Positions 39,833 through 52,700 of a stretch of 64,000 bases of DNA are shown piece by piece. This DNA comes from Patagioenas fasciata (lineage: Eukaryota; Chordata; Aves; Columbiformes; Columbidae). Position numbers and translations under genes: made by a program. Every line of letters starts with the position of its first letter. Position 1 is the first letter of the stretch. The DNA lies in NCBI RefSeq assembly GCF_037038585.1, contig NC_092521.1, positions 48,214,398 through 48,278,397 on the forward strand. Reading direction: 5' to 3'. The notes under the pieces were generated by a model that saw only the letters and a program-made list of their open reading frames with translations, searched no databases and had not been told where the DNA came from.

Positions 39833-42065
39833 AGACAGACAAAGCAGAGCAGCACACAGTGTAGGATTGCCCATTTACAAACGTCTGGGACCTTTCTGAG
39901 CTTCTGCTAATGATGTTATTTTGTGCTGCTAGAAGTTTTTTTCTGAAAGCTTCAGGATTAATTTGCTATCAAAATGGATGACAAGCATTGACACACCAAA
40001 TAATGATATTTTTAATTCATAATTTATTATGTCATGTGATGTGATAAATTAAATAAAGCTATATTAATTCTGAGTGAAAACATCTTTTCAGTGAACAGCA
40101 ATCAGTTCCCACATGATTACGCTTTTTCAACAAAGCAAGAGGGTGTCTGAAATATTTCTCCTGTAAGGAAAAAGTGTTTTAAAAACCTGATGAGGGAATC
40201 TGAAGGAAGAAATGTCTGGAATGATAAACTGAATACAATCACTGTTCAGAATGAAAAAATCACAGCAGATTAAAATGTTTATTTAAAATGTAGAAATAAG
40301 TGTGACGTCACTTTTCAGTCTTCCTCATTCAAACAGGATGATGTATGTTGCCAGCAAGTTTTGTTCCAGTTGGATGTGAAAAAACTGAAGGCCAGACTGA
40401 ATATCCCTTTTTTCTAGTGGAAAACTTGTGGATGAAATCATGTGTGAAAACTGACATAGAAAAATATTCTACAAAATCCGTCTTGTTCCTGCTAGCTCTT
40501 TTACTGAAGTCAGAGGGACAAGAAGCAGTGTAAGCTAAACAGAATGACAGCAGACTGAACACATCTCAAACTACTTCTTTAACCTGACAGATCTGGAAAC
40601 CCTAACCCGTAGGCCCTTTAGCATTTTCATTCTAACAGAGAAGTAACAAACTAGAAAAAGCTAGATCTGTCAATAGTTGAAATTTGTATCAGATGGGAAA
40701 GAGACATTTAAATAAAAGACAAGAAGACTGATCTACCAGCTGTCCACTAAATCCCAGCATAGTGGATATCTTTTGAATCAGTCCTTCTTTCCTCTACAGC
40801 AACTCTGAGTAGCTTCTTGCATCAGGCAAGCTCCATCCAGACCCTTCTGTGCTCCTGTAAAGGGGTCTTTACCTCCATGTACTCGGAGTCTGAGCTCTGC
40901 TTCTGCTCCCTGCTGCGTGTTGTCTCCCTGTACCTCTCAAGGTCTTCAAGAAATTATTCATACTTATTCCTGGGTTTCTCCTTCGCAGCCCCATTCTGCT
41001 TTCCAGGATTTGAAGAAAGTACCTCCATTGTTGTGGTTTTGTTTTTGTTTTTTAATTCAGGGAAGGAATGCATGAAGTTGCTGTCTTGGAGCGTCAGAAC
41101 TAACTCTCTTTGAGATGAAACCAGAAGTTCTCCATGGATGCACGTAGTGGGTTCCAAACACCAAAGGTCATTCAACCCACAGAACTAGACTAGAGTTTAT
41201 CCAAAGAAATTCCCTGCAATGCAGATGGCATGGATGTTGGGTCCTCAGTGACAAGTGTTTCATTGTTACCCTGGGCCACACTACTTGTTTAGAGAGACAG
41301 GCCTTCCTCTGCTCTGGTGAGGAAAATCAGCCTACTGCCCTGCATTCACATGAGGTTTCAGCCTGCCTCAAAATACTCAGGAAAAATCAATCAGGTAAGT
41401 TTCCTCCCAGCTGTAAGGATAGAGAACAGCACATTGCATTTAAATAGAAAACTGAATAAAAATCAAGCAGTTCTAACATCTCTCAGCATCTGCTGTGCTT
41501 GTGAATATCACAGTGCCTAGGAGGGAAGGCTTCACTGTTGGCTGGAAGATTCCTCGGGGAGGTGGGAGTTCTGGCTCAGATCCCTCTCTTCAGTTTGCTT
41601 TCCCTCCACTTGCTGGCTGTCTTCATTCTCCTCAGAGAACTCATACAGCATCAGATGTTGTGGGAGAGAGTATAAAACACTATCTTCTTGTTCCAGGAGA
41701 TAGCTGGGAAGTTGAAACTGAGTTGCTTGACAGTATTTGGACCTGGGTCATTGTGAGCATATCCAGAAGAAGCACTGAAGAAAAATTGTTAGCAGAATTT
41801 AAGGTGCAGTTGGATTTTTAAGGGTCGAATGGAGATGTAAATGTCAATGAAACACAGAAGAACATATAGGCACTTCAGTATTCATCTATAATGTGCAAGG
41901 GCCACATACAAACTTATCAAGGTGATGGCAGTCAGGCTTCTACATCCACATATTTTGGATCAGTGTGGTACAAAGACACAACCTAAGTATTGAAAGGAAA
42001 ACCATCCTGCTAACACATAGCCCTTACTGTAAACAGTACCTAGTATGCCAGACACTCATTTTACC

Positions 42066-42087
42066 AAAAAAAAAAAAAAAAAAAAAA
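42066..42087. repeat. poly-A tract (22)
   Basis: The longest homopolymer in the window, 22 A. No SINE or processed gene body was recognised to its left. Confidence 0.97.
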
Positions 42088-45000
42088 GCTTTCCATTCCC
42101 AGATCCAATGCAGCCTTCTCTAGCTTGGGTCTTCTAATCATGCTGTATATGCAGTGTATGCACAATTTACATCTTCTTTGTGAATAAAACCTCCAGTATT
42201 TGCATTAGATATCCAGGTGTCTTAAAATTGTAAATCTTCACATCATTGAAGATGGAGACAGATCAATACATTCCATGCTTCCTGCTGAAGTGGAGTCAAA
42301 TTGTTCCTCCTCACTTGAATTTGATGTTAAGTTTAGTCCTTCTTTTGATGTTCTAAGTACCATTAATGTAAATATAATTAGAAGATTTCTGACAGTCATA
42401 TGATTTTTAATTTAGCAGGAAAAAGCACAACATGATCTGAAGGCTGGAACTCTTGTGAGGTACAGAGAACAGTATTCTGCAGGTGAAGCAAGGCGGTACA
42501 GTTCATAACTGTGGGTCCGCAATAACATTTGTACCAAAATTTGTTATATTTGTGAAAAACAAACAAATCTTAGAATGCATGAATGAATGTATGCTTTAGG
42601 CAGTTGAATTCTATTCAAAGAGATGAATTCCATCTTTGACTTTGTCAATAAATTCCTGTGTCAGATAAGTCAAGTTACTTATATTTAGCTTTTCCTAAAT
42701 GGCTTTCCTAATTTCTTATTTTTTAGGTAACCAATTTGAGAACCTAGGTTCTGTTTTGCAGAAAAAATGGAAACTTAAAAAAAACCTGAAAATGCCTACA
42801 TATAGAAAGATGTTTTGAACACGCTAAAGGTATTCTAAAAATCACTGCGTCTGTGTTACAATGTTTGAAAGTTTAAGCTACAGCTTCTTGGTACACTTCT
42901 TACTCATACACAAATGGAGAGTATCTTCTTGCATTACCTAGTGGGTATTTTTAACATAAAGTCATTAAATATATAAGACAGCTATTTTTGAAGTGCTTGT
43001 CTACTTAAGAAAGCCAGATGGAAGGCTGACAGGATTTTTTAAAAACACCACGTCTGTGGCTACACATTAATTCTGTACCTGGGATCACCTGAGTATGTAT
43101 GTTACCTTCACATACCACTGGTATGATGGAATGAGATCCAGAACTGCACCATCTTTACTTCTCCAGTTGTTTTCCCCCATTTCTTTATGCACTGGTTTTC
43201 ATGGAAAAAAAAAAAACCTGGCTGAGCTGATCACACCAGGGCCTAGGTAAATTCTAAGCAGCAAAAGTGGATGGAGAATTCAGACAAGTAAGCCAAGGTG
43301 AAGAAAACTATTCTGTCACCATAGCAGAATTATACGTTATGTGTTTAAGAGGACATAGAGTGCATACTGAAAATAAACTGTATATTAAAGAGCTCAACAG
43401 ACACTATCCATCCTCTGCAATGAATAAGACCAGCACCCTACACAAAAAAATTTATGGTAGTAACAAGGCCTGTAGAAAACCAAGCATAATGTGTGCACAC
43501 AACAGACATTTAAAGCAGAAAAAAAGCTCATTATTATTCAGACAACTGTAGTATTGGCATTTTCTAGATCTTATAAACTTCTTTGTGTTTTATATATGTA
43601 TATACACTAATCATCATATATTGTTTAATAGCTTTACTTAAGTAAAACAGTGCTTAGTAATCCAGGAAAACATTAGACTCTCCTGTTTCATCAGACATAT
43701 GTTCAGGCAGACAATAGCTTGTAGTAAAGAAAAATATGATACTCAAACAAAGAACATTACATTCTGACCATATTTCACTGGAAGCAATAGCCAAACACAT
43801 TGCTTATAGCAGTGATTTTGGACATTGCCAGGGCTCTGGAAAGAGATGGGAAAGCTGCTGGGCAGAGCCGTCAGGCAAACTAATGAGATAAGGGAGCTGG
43901 AGAGCTTCTTTGAAAGTAGTTGCAGAGAAAGTAGAAGGGGGGAGTATCGGGTTGGTTTGTTGGTTTTTTTTTCATTTGTGAGCTACACATGCTCAAAGAA
44001 ATACTTGTATTGCATATCTCAAAGGAACCCGCATAGGATACCACACCTGTAAGAAATACCAAACCATCATAAGCAGTGCCCAGTAACTTCTGCTCTCAGT
44101 GGATAAAGGTACAGGGATGGTGAAAAGGAAGCTAAACACCAAATTGAATAACACAGCCTCTAAAACAAATCACTGTATTCTGTTTAAGTGTAACCAACAC
44201 TTTCAACATCCTTTTGGCAAAAAAATAAGAAACTATTGCCAACTCTGCAGAGTCTTGAAAATTCATCTAATTTTTTAAAACGTTGCCTTCCTTCACTTCT
44301 AGAGAAGAAAATCAGTGTGTGGAAAACGTTTAAGAATGTATCTTCTTTTCATATCAGATATCCCAGATATAATTGACTGACCTGCTTATTCTCTTGGGAA
44401 AAAAAAAAAATCAATGAAAACAATTAGTTAAATAGAAATTATATGTTTGTTGGTTCAGCAAAGTTCAATTATTCCTAAATGTAAGTATCCTAACCTTTGT
44501 TGATGAGTTCAAGTAATTTAGATTATACATGCAAACTAGAAATTACTCGGAAAAAGAGTACTTTTGACTTACAAAACGGTTTTGGTTCATTTTTTCTCTT
44601 GATTATGGTCTCCAGTTGCTTAAAACATACACAGATTGTTCCAAAACTATACCTCACACAGAAAATAGAGATCTGAAGAATCGTTTTCCTCTTAATCTGC
44701 AGTCTTTCTGTTACTAGCCAGTTCGTGCCCTTAAGCTTGATATGTATTTCCTTCCACTAAAGATGACAGAAAACATGATTCAGAAAAGGCATTGAGCTAG
44801 ATTCCTTCAGTTTGATGGAATACTTGCACTTTTTATCTGAGAAAGAAACAATATGAATATAAAATTTGTATGTGTGCATATGTTCTTTCAAAGGTAATGC
44901 TCTTTGGATCTTTTGTCTCATAAACCTTTGGGGTTTTCTGGAAAAAATCATATAAATAAATACTTTGTATGTTTTTAAAAATAAATATAGCTTATTATGC

Positions 45001-45645
45001 TTTCTTAGGAACATGAGATGATTATATCTCTTTTGAAACACCTCTATGCAAGTGTAAACTACAAAATACTCTCAGATCTTTAGGAGATCAAAAAGATCAT
45101 AGCTTTGAAAAGTCAGCCTCAGTTAACTGCAGAAACTTCTTCACATTTGGGTATGATTGCTAAAATTCTGAATGTTTAAAGTCAGGGCTGAGATTGACAG
45201 AAAGTGGGGTAAAGTACTTCTTGTATGACTTGGTGGTTCGATGGGTTTAAAGGACACTATTCAGCAAACCTGCTTGTAGAAGACTTGATTTTTGAGATCC
45301 TAGTCAGCAAGAACATTAACTTTCTAATACATTTATATAGATTTCTTCAGCAATTCTGTCCTTACTGATCTCACTAAGAATTTACTTTGATGTAACTGGG
45401 GCTTGTGTATCGAGCAGGTGAAGATGACTAGATTTGCCCTCATTCTATCTGAGAAAGAATATTTTCTTCTTCCATCCAAATGAGGTCCTCCTAGACCAGC
45501 CTCTTATGCAGTGAAAGCAAGAATGTGGTCAGATAAAGATGACGGAACTGTCAATCAAATGCTTTTCAACACTAATGCATTACAAAATCTTCCTGTCCAG
45601 TAGATCTGGTCAAGAAAATAATGCAACAAAGCATGGATTAACACA

Positions 45646-45690
45646 TTTTCTCTTCTCTTCTCTTCTCTTCTCTTCTCTTCTCTTCTCTTC
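45646..45690. repeat. TTCTC pentanucleotide microsatellite
   Basis: About nine near-perfect copies of the pentamer TCTTC. It is a polypurine/polypyrimidine tract, perfect over at least eight units and ending at CCCGTCTTG. Confidence 0.97.
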
Positions 45691-46084
45691 CCGTCTTGTC
45701 TTTTTGTCCTAATTGAAGATTAAGATTCATTATTTCTGTACTTAAAACATAAAGGTAACATTTATCTCTGCTGTGTTATCTCACTTAGTAGTTTTTGTCA
45801 CGTCTCAAAATTGTATAGTGCATATTTTTGACAAAATTTGAATCAACACTAGGGACTGGAGGCACTATAACCAACTGTCTCAGCATCTAACTGGTCTATT
45901 TCTTTACTTTCCAAATGCTGTCTCCTAAGAAAAAATAAAACCTTGTATAAAAGAAAGATGGGACAAAAACGCAGTAGTGGAAAGAAGCCAGTGGAAAAAC
46001 TAACCAATCAAGGATCAACACCATATCTTAGAGTTATATTTAGGCACACTCAGCTGGGACACAGTGAAGGAGACTAATTATGGA

Positions 46085-46262
46085 GGTTAGATGGGTCAGA
46101 AGTTAGGAAATTAACCTTAGATTTAGAAGTCTTGCATTCAATTCCCTACTGTGCCACAGATTTTCTAGGTGAAACTGTGGTCAATACTTTTCACTTCTGC
46201 CTTGAATTCAATTCACCACATGCAAAACTGAGGATAATAACACTCCACCAACACATCCTGAT
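46085..46262 (+). mobile_element. probable MIR / CORE-SINE fragment
   Basis: The segment follows the order of an ancient tRNA-derived CORE-SINE of the MIR type. It has a promoter B-box-like stretch CTTGCATTCAATTCCCTACT (46131-46150), then TGTGCCACAGATTTTCTAGG with a degraded equivalent of TGTGACCTTGGGCAAGT, then a region equivalent to CTCAGTTTCCTCATCTG (here CACATGCAAAACTGAGG), then GGATAATAACACTCC, close to the MIR GGATAATAATA. The tRNA-like head upstream is too decayed to place exactly. Such elements were active before the amniote radiation and would be expected to be heavily diverged in a bird, as here. Confidence 0.6.
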
Positions 46263-48548
46263 GATTATTTTCATTATTTGAATATCACAGTGGTTTAGAG
46301 CATATAGATTTGAATAAGACCAAACAGAAGGACAAAAGAAACAGGGTTTTTTGAGAAGGTGAACTGCCTTCAGAGGGGAAGTTTCAAAAATAATTATAGC
46401 CATTAAGACAAACTCTACTTTCAGTGGGTTGCAACTCATATTGCTGAAATTCACTCTGTAATGTCATGCTAGGTATTTATTCCCTTAAATCTCCTCTTTT
46501 TCTTTGTTTAAATCAGAGCCTGAACATTACTTTGGCCCAATTTTTGTCCTGCAATGGATTGATATTTAAAATGTTGCTCTTTTAGGTAACATCTACAATT
46601 TAGAGCAACTATGAAAGTCAAGATTCAGTAAAACCTATGTCAAGAAGTTTACAGAAGCCCTGCTATGGGTGGCACCTTTATTGAAATTGGTCCTAAATTA
46701 TATCAATTACAGTTTGTGGTATTATATGGACTTAACTATTGAAGCTTGTTTCTTTTTCTGCTGCCCTGAGTATAGAATAGTTTGCAAAGACCTAACTGAT
46801 GATTGTATCTGCTCCTGTACATTAGTTTCAATTAAAAAATAATATTTCTCAGTCCTTATGTTTATTGCTTTCAGTGTGAGCTGGCAAAATACTGAAATTG
46901 AAACATATAATGCTGCTCTGAAACTCAGCATGGCCAGGACAGTCCTAAATTGCATCAAATCACAAGGATCCTCCTCAAGGGAAATAGGCTATGAAAAGAC
47001 ATTCTGTGGGGAAGATTAACAGTAGCAAAAATAGTGCAGAAGACCAGCCTATAGGTTAATTTATATGCATGCCCATGATCTCTCTCTTCCCTATAGCAAA
47101 TACATAGGCAGTTCAGCTGTATGCAGTTTCCTCATATGTTTTCAGCACCTCTGTATATCACTTATTCACATGGGCATTTCACGGGGTATATCGGAGTAAG
47201 AGCAATTAACTGGGCAACATAGCCTAATGGAGTTGTAACCCTCGTTATTATGTTCCCCTTATTTGCATCACCTGCTCCGATACCACTTCTTAAGAGGCAT
47301 TTGCAAAACTGCACAGCCCTCTTCCCCACTTCTGCAGGTCGTGTTCTTGATGTGGCCTCTTAAATGGAACAATTTATCCTCAGGGAAGTGAGTCACCCTT
47401 CAGTTAATGATGATGCTGAAGCCAGTAGGGGATGATGTAAAGGTTAACATGAATATTTTGCAGTTGATATATTAACAGAATCATCCAGTTTTCCTACAAA
47501 GAGAACGATTGCTCTCCACCAGCTGGGCCCTGGTCTTTAAAACTGGCTGTAAAATAAAGACCCAAACCATAAATCTAACTTGGGCAAGAACTCACTAAAC
47601 AATACCCAAAGATAAAAGGAAATATTTCCAAATATTTGAAATTGGTTTCATCAGCTATAAATGTTGATCTCAATTTGATAAAGTGATCTCTTCATCGTAC
47701 TCCCAAAGACTTCCTAAGTCAGTCAGCTAAAATTTACAGCTCATGAATGGTTTTAAGCCCCTATGATAAAGTCCTAGAGTTATAGTCCTTTTAAATCAAT
47801 TAAACTGCTTATCAGTAGTCTTTAGAGTAGGTTATAAGGAAAATGGAAAAATTCTGAGATTTAGTTGTTAAAAAGCAAGAATAATCAAGATCAGTAATTT
47901 ACTACCAAATGTCCTGAAAATGTCTACACACATAGCATTTACAGAGGTATACTAGGTGATGTCAAAATGGCATTTGGAAAAAATGAAAAAATAATACAGA
48001 GAATATAAAATACCGAACCAAAGATTTGTACAGTATTATCATATAATGGAAACATAGCAGGTTTCCATTACCCTACAAATAAATCTATCAGTATGAATTT
48101 ATAAAATAAATTCAATCAATTTTTTTAACCAAATCCACAACTCTTACTATGTCATAGTGGAGTTTGCATCTTAAAAATAAATCACAGAAATTCAACAACA
48201 CAATGCATATTGCAGAAACAAGACTTGCATACCTATCAAACCCTACAAATGGAGAGTTTAATATTCTGCATACTAATTCATACCTAACACTTTTTTCACT
48301 GTTCTCATTCACATATTAATTAAAGGTTTCTTCGAAGATTTTCAGTCTTTTTTTTGTGGTGTCAAAGCAGGACTCTTAAACGCTGCTTCAGAAAAAGTTT
48401 TGAAGGTGAATCTTGGATTTTTCTCTTTGAGTATTTGAAAACACGCATCTTAGGTCAATACATTTTCAGACAGTTTTTCTTGAGATTCGCTTAAGATTGT
48501 TTTCATCAGTTGCTAGCCCTAACTCCAAATCCAATAGCAGATCCAGCA
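46263..48548. other. non-coding, AT-rich DNA
   Basis: I see no gene, RNA gene or transposon between the MIR-like fragment and the deleted CR1. Confidence 0.6.
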
Positions 48549-49720
48549 CAGAATCATAGAAACAGAATCATAGAATGGTTTGAGTTGAAAGGGACCGCTT
48601 TTTCCCTAGTTTTCCTTTTAACACCAGTGCACCTATAGAAGCTTTCTTTGTTGCCCTTGACATTCCTGGCCAGATCTAATTCTATCAGGCCTCAGCTTTC
48701 CTAATCTGATATCTGGCTGCTCAGACAGTTTCTCTGTACCCATCCCAGGCTACCTGTCCTTGCTTTCACCCTCTGTAGGTTTCCTTTTGAGTATGAGTTT
48801 GTCCAGGAGCATCTTGTTCATCCATTCTCTTGGAATTTTCACCTGCCTTCTTTTTTGTCAGGCTGCATCACTCTTGAGCTTGGAGGAAGTTATCCTTGAA
48901 TACTAACCAACTTTCTTGGGCCTCTCTTCCCTCCAGGGCTTTATCCCATGGTACTCTACCAAGCGAGTCCCTGAAGAGGGTAAATCTCCTGAAGTCCAGG
49001 GTAGTGAGCTTGCTGTGTGCCCTCCTTGCTGCCCTAAGGATCTTGAGCTCCACCATTTCATGGTCACTTCAACCAAGACTGCCTTTGAGCTTCATATTTC
49101 CCACCAGCCCCTCATTAGTGAGAACAAGGTCCAGCACAGCACCTCTCCTCATTGGTCCTCTATCACTTGGTGAAGGAAGTTATCATCAACGCATTCCAGG
49201 AACACACTGGACTGCTTATGCCCTGCTGTGTTGTCCCTCCAACAGATATTGATTGGGATGGTTGAAGTCCCCCATGAGGACCAGAGCTTGCGTACATTGG
49301 TTCCTTCTATCTCTCTACAGAGGCCATCATCTACTTGGTCTTTCTGGTCAGATGGCCTCTAGCAGACCTTCACTATAATATCACCTGTTCCTGCCCTTCC
49401 TTTAATCCTGACCCATAAGCTTTCAGTCATCTCCTCATCCAACCCCAGGTGGAACTCCATGCACTCCAGCTGGTCATTGGCATAGAGGGAGACAACTCCT
49501 TCTCGTGTCCCTGACCTGCCCTTCCTAAGAGCCTGTATAGTTCCATTACAACACTGCAGTCACAGAAGCCACCACACCATATCTTCATGATGCCAATAAG
49601 ATCAAAGCTCGGCAACTGTGTGCACATCTCTAACTCCTCATTTATTCCCCATGCAAAGTATGTTTGCACAAAGGCATTTAAGTTGGGCCTCTGATGAAGC
49701 TGGAGAAGCATGTAGAGTCC
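48549..49720 (-). mobile_element. CR1 LINE with internal deletion: endonuclease half fused to 3' tail
   Basis: A minus-strand CR1. The 3' end at 48549-48600 shows two copies of the terminal motif (GAATCATAGAA, then GAATCATAGAATGG) followed by TTGAAAGGGACC. Immediately upstream, instead of the reverse transcriptase and 3' UTR, the sequence continues into the linker that normally follows the CR1 endonuclease, and then into the endonuclease itself up to about 49720. About 2 kb of normal CR1 body, including the whole reverse transcriptase, is therefore absent. This differs from the usual 5' truncation of LINEs. The join falls at GGTCCC, which resembles sequence expected on both sides, so a microhomology join is plausible. 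It could instead be two separate CR1 fragments that abut by chance, but no unique sequence separates them. Confidence 0.92.
48605..49710 (-). pseudogene. CR1 ORF2 apurinic-type endonuclease remnant
   Basis: The minus strand carries the exonuclease/endonuclease/phosphatase-fold domain of CR1 ORF2 plus the following linker. Recognisable blocks in order are EELEMCTQL, DLIGIMKIW (the family has ITETW, so the catalytic glutamate is lost), ALVLMGDFNHP (the GDFN motif is kept, coded at about 49261-49273), a frameshifting insertion right after it, and SDHEMVELKILRAARRAHSKLTTLDF in two parts. SDHE is intact at 49058-49069, with an in-frame TGA just upstream at 49070-49072. Then come GRVPWDKALEGREAQESW and FLQAQE. 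Further blocks continue to about 48605 and resemble the lysine-rich linker (ELLDKLK, then KGNK and KRKTRE in the family) with stops. The domain nicks target DNA in active elements. This copy is inactive. Confidence 0.95.
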
Positions 49721-52700
49721 TAAAGACAACCCAGGACTCTAGTGGAAGGAGTATAACCAATATAACAATGACCAAAACTGTACTTCAGAAAAATAAAGTT
49801 GAAATATCTCTCTCACACTACATGCCTAAAAAAAATATTTCCATCCAACTTTGTCATCTCAATATGCTTTGATTCCCAAGCTGCTTTTCCTTTTACTCAC
49901 ATAGTTTTAAAACAATAAACAGGAAAGACACTCTCTCCATGTGACTCTTACTGATTCACTGGGGTTCACATGGTGTGATTCAAATCTCAAGATCTTGAGT
50001 GATAGCAAACACGCCACTCAATCCAGATGTAATAATAAGAACTAACCAGGATTAGAATCATAACTCTATGATTCTCGACTCTGTCTTTGATCACAGGCAA
50101 TTCCTTGTTGATTTTGCCATCCAAAGATCTTGTACAGAGAACCAAGAGCATAAGCAACATAAATACAGCAGATTACATGAAATATCACTCAACTTTATAT
50201 AAACACAAGTGAGACATTGGTGGTCCCATTAGAATGCTCCAGAGGACTGAAAACAAAGCTGCAAGTAAGTGCCATTTCTTTGGAAAAGTTTTAAACATGT
50301 TGATTAATTTTACTTCTAGCAGTTGTTATTTTGTGTAACTGCTGAAATAATACCTTGCACTATAGTATTCATGGCTGTGACAGCAGCCATCCACTTTAGT
50401 AATCACATACAGCATGTCCTACAACTGAATCGCAGCTGTCTGCATTTGGCCCTGGCATGAAAGCCACTCATAGACACATAAACCATCATTTAAACAGCAG
50501 ATGGATCAGGAGGAATGGGAAATGATCCCACTCCCAACTTTACTCCTGCCAGAATCCGATTGTGTCATTTGGTCATTGAACTTGGCTGTGACAGTTGCCA
50601 CCGAAGGGGAGAGGCAGGCTGTGTCATCTGGTGGCCTGGACTGCTGGAGTGCAGGGCTGGGAAGCCCCTTCCAGAAGCAGCAGTCATTCTCCCTGTCCCC
50701 TGCTTTGCACTCCATATGCAACAACACTGCCAGGCCAGTTCCCAAAGCAGGGTTTCCCCAGTCCATCACAACACAAACTTACCTGCAAAGGGTCCTTGAA
50801 GCTATTTCTGAGAAAAGGCAGTATTCTCTCCACCTGCCCTTCCTCTTTCGCTTAGTAAAATTCACCTTTCTGAGTTAAAAGGGAACATGGCTTCTGGTGT
50901 AAACACAATTCCAGCCTAACGTTTCTCTGAAAGCACTCATAATCAAATAGCATAAATCATATAGTTAACCTTTTGAGACAGTAGTTTTAATTAATACATT
51001 TTTAATCGTACATGACAAGATATATCTGCTAATGAGTGATGACATAGGCTACAGAAAGAAGCACAGTATTGAGCCTCAGGAATTCTGCATTACGTGGGAC
51101 TATATTACTGACCTGTGTGAATTTCAGCAACTAGCTTACATCCCCATCCAGGAAAGCTCCCAAATTAAAATTTCAATACAAATATATGAGTTGCCTATGG
51201 ACATTTTGAAGAAGCATTTTGAATTAAAGCCTTCAATTCCATGTAGTTTTTTAGCTCAGCCTGGACACTAGGGACTATATAATCTAATTCTACTCTTACA
51301 ATAACAGAAGAGTAATTTAGAATCAGTTTGGGGCTAAAAGATGTCACCCACATCCTCATCTTGAGATAGTTTATTTACTAATCTGTTCAAACGAGCTTCT
51401 GTTCTTAAACACAGCTAAAGAAGACAGAGGAAAAAGGCTTTATTTCCATGTAATGTTATGATGTGTTTGATGGTCCAGTTCAGTAGAAGATCAACAGCAC
51501 ATGAAGATTTCCTCAGAGACCTTTGTCGTTACTGGGGTAGATCTCATCACAATTCAACACATTTATTGCTCTGGCGCTTTTCACAGATGGCTGTGACACT
51601 AGTTTCCTCCTTGGCTTTTTTTAGTAACTGTACTTTAAAGAAAACAAGCTGGACTAACAAATCTTGTTAAGATTCTAACATAAAGCACTAAAAGGATAGA
51701 AAAAGTCTCAGTTAAAGGTGAAATGTACCATATGCCCTCCAATAACTATGCATCATGTAGAACCACCTTTGTGACTGTCTTATTGTTCCAAATTGTAGCT
51801 GGATGTGTGTAGATATAAAAACTTCCACTCCAAGCTGCAGATTTCTTTTTTTTCATTATTGTTTGTCAGTTCTGAAAATACTTTTTTTGGCATATTTTTT
51901 TGTGAGAGATTTTATATAGATAAATAAAGCTAGGTAACTAACAGCTCCATAGACATCCCCTACTAAGAACATTTTTAGTTCAAGAACGAAAACCAATTTT
52001 AATTAATGGGGCTGAGTTTTTAACCTACTTACTTTTTATACGACTTATGAAAGATAAAAAGTGATGTATGGAGAGTCACTGTATTTGAGTGCATGTTATA
52101 ACCCTTATTTGCATAATAAAAGAGACTATGCATAAGTTTAATAGTAATCATAAATGTATATTAATGGAGACATTTATAGACACATGAATATGCATACCAC
52201 ATAGGGAAAAATATCTAAGTTATTAATGTTGACAGATTCAATACAGATGATGTTATGTATGTTAATATTATTATAAATCCTTATTGTTATTCATAGGCTT
52301 ATATTAATAGTGTCATTATGAATCATATTCTGTCAGTTCCCGTGAGAAAATAAAAATACATGAAAGCAATACATAGTGGCAAAGTAGCATTGTCATGTTT
52401 ATATTAATGTCAAGTTCAAATTAAAATTAGTTCTAATATTAGTGACAAATGCATTGTTTCACATTTTAAAATAATATGCATTTGTGTTAATGCTGCTAAT
52501 AAATTGATATTGAAATAACCAGCTTCAATAACTATAGCTTGAATGTGTTTATTGTCAAAGTAAATAGAAATATAATCTTTTGAAGCTGTCATTACTGGCT
52601 AATGAATAAGGAAAATGATGTGCAGACTTTGCCTGTGAAGGTGATGGTCCTGATTATTTTTCCTGACAATGCTTATTTTGCCCTAGAGTTCATTTATGCA

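Larger units (their letters stand above)
30658..45645. other. non-coding, unique DNA with one candidate exon
   Basis: No confirmed gene. An open frame at 32158-32466 is preceded internally by a strong polypyrimidine tract and CAG (32181-32183), and encodes a lysine-rich helical-looking peptide ending at TGA. It has no ATG in the first half. The stretch 40800-41820 is somewhat GC-richer, with a perfect donor consensus (CAG, then GTAAGT) at about 41388-41396. No protein family was recognised for either. Confidence 0.55.

Noticed and set aside
42066..42087. 22-base poly-A as the tail of a processed pseudogene
   Set aside because: No coding or SINE-like body and no flanking target duplication could be seen to its left.
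48896..49252. Forward open frames over the endonuclease-type CR1
   Set aside because: They are antisense shadows of the minus-strand CR1 coding remnant.
50501..50878. GC-richer 125-codon open frame
   Set aside because: Several overlapping frames on both strands are open, reflecting composition. No domain or homology was recognised.
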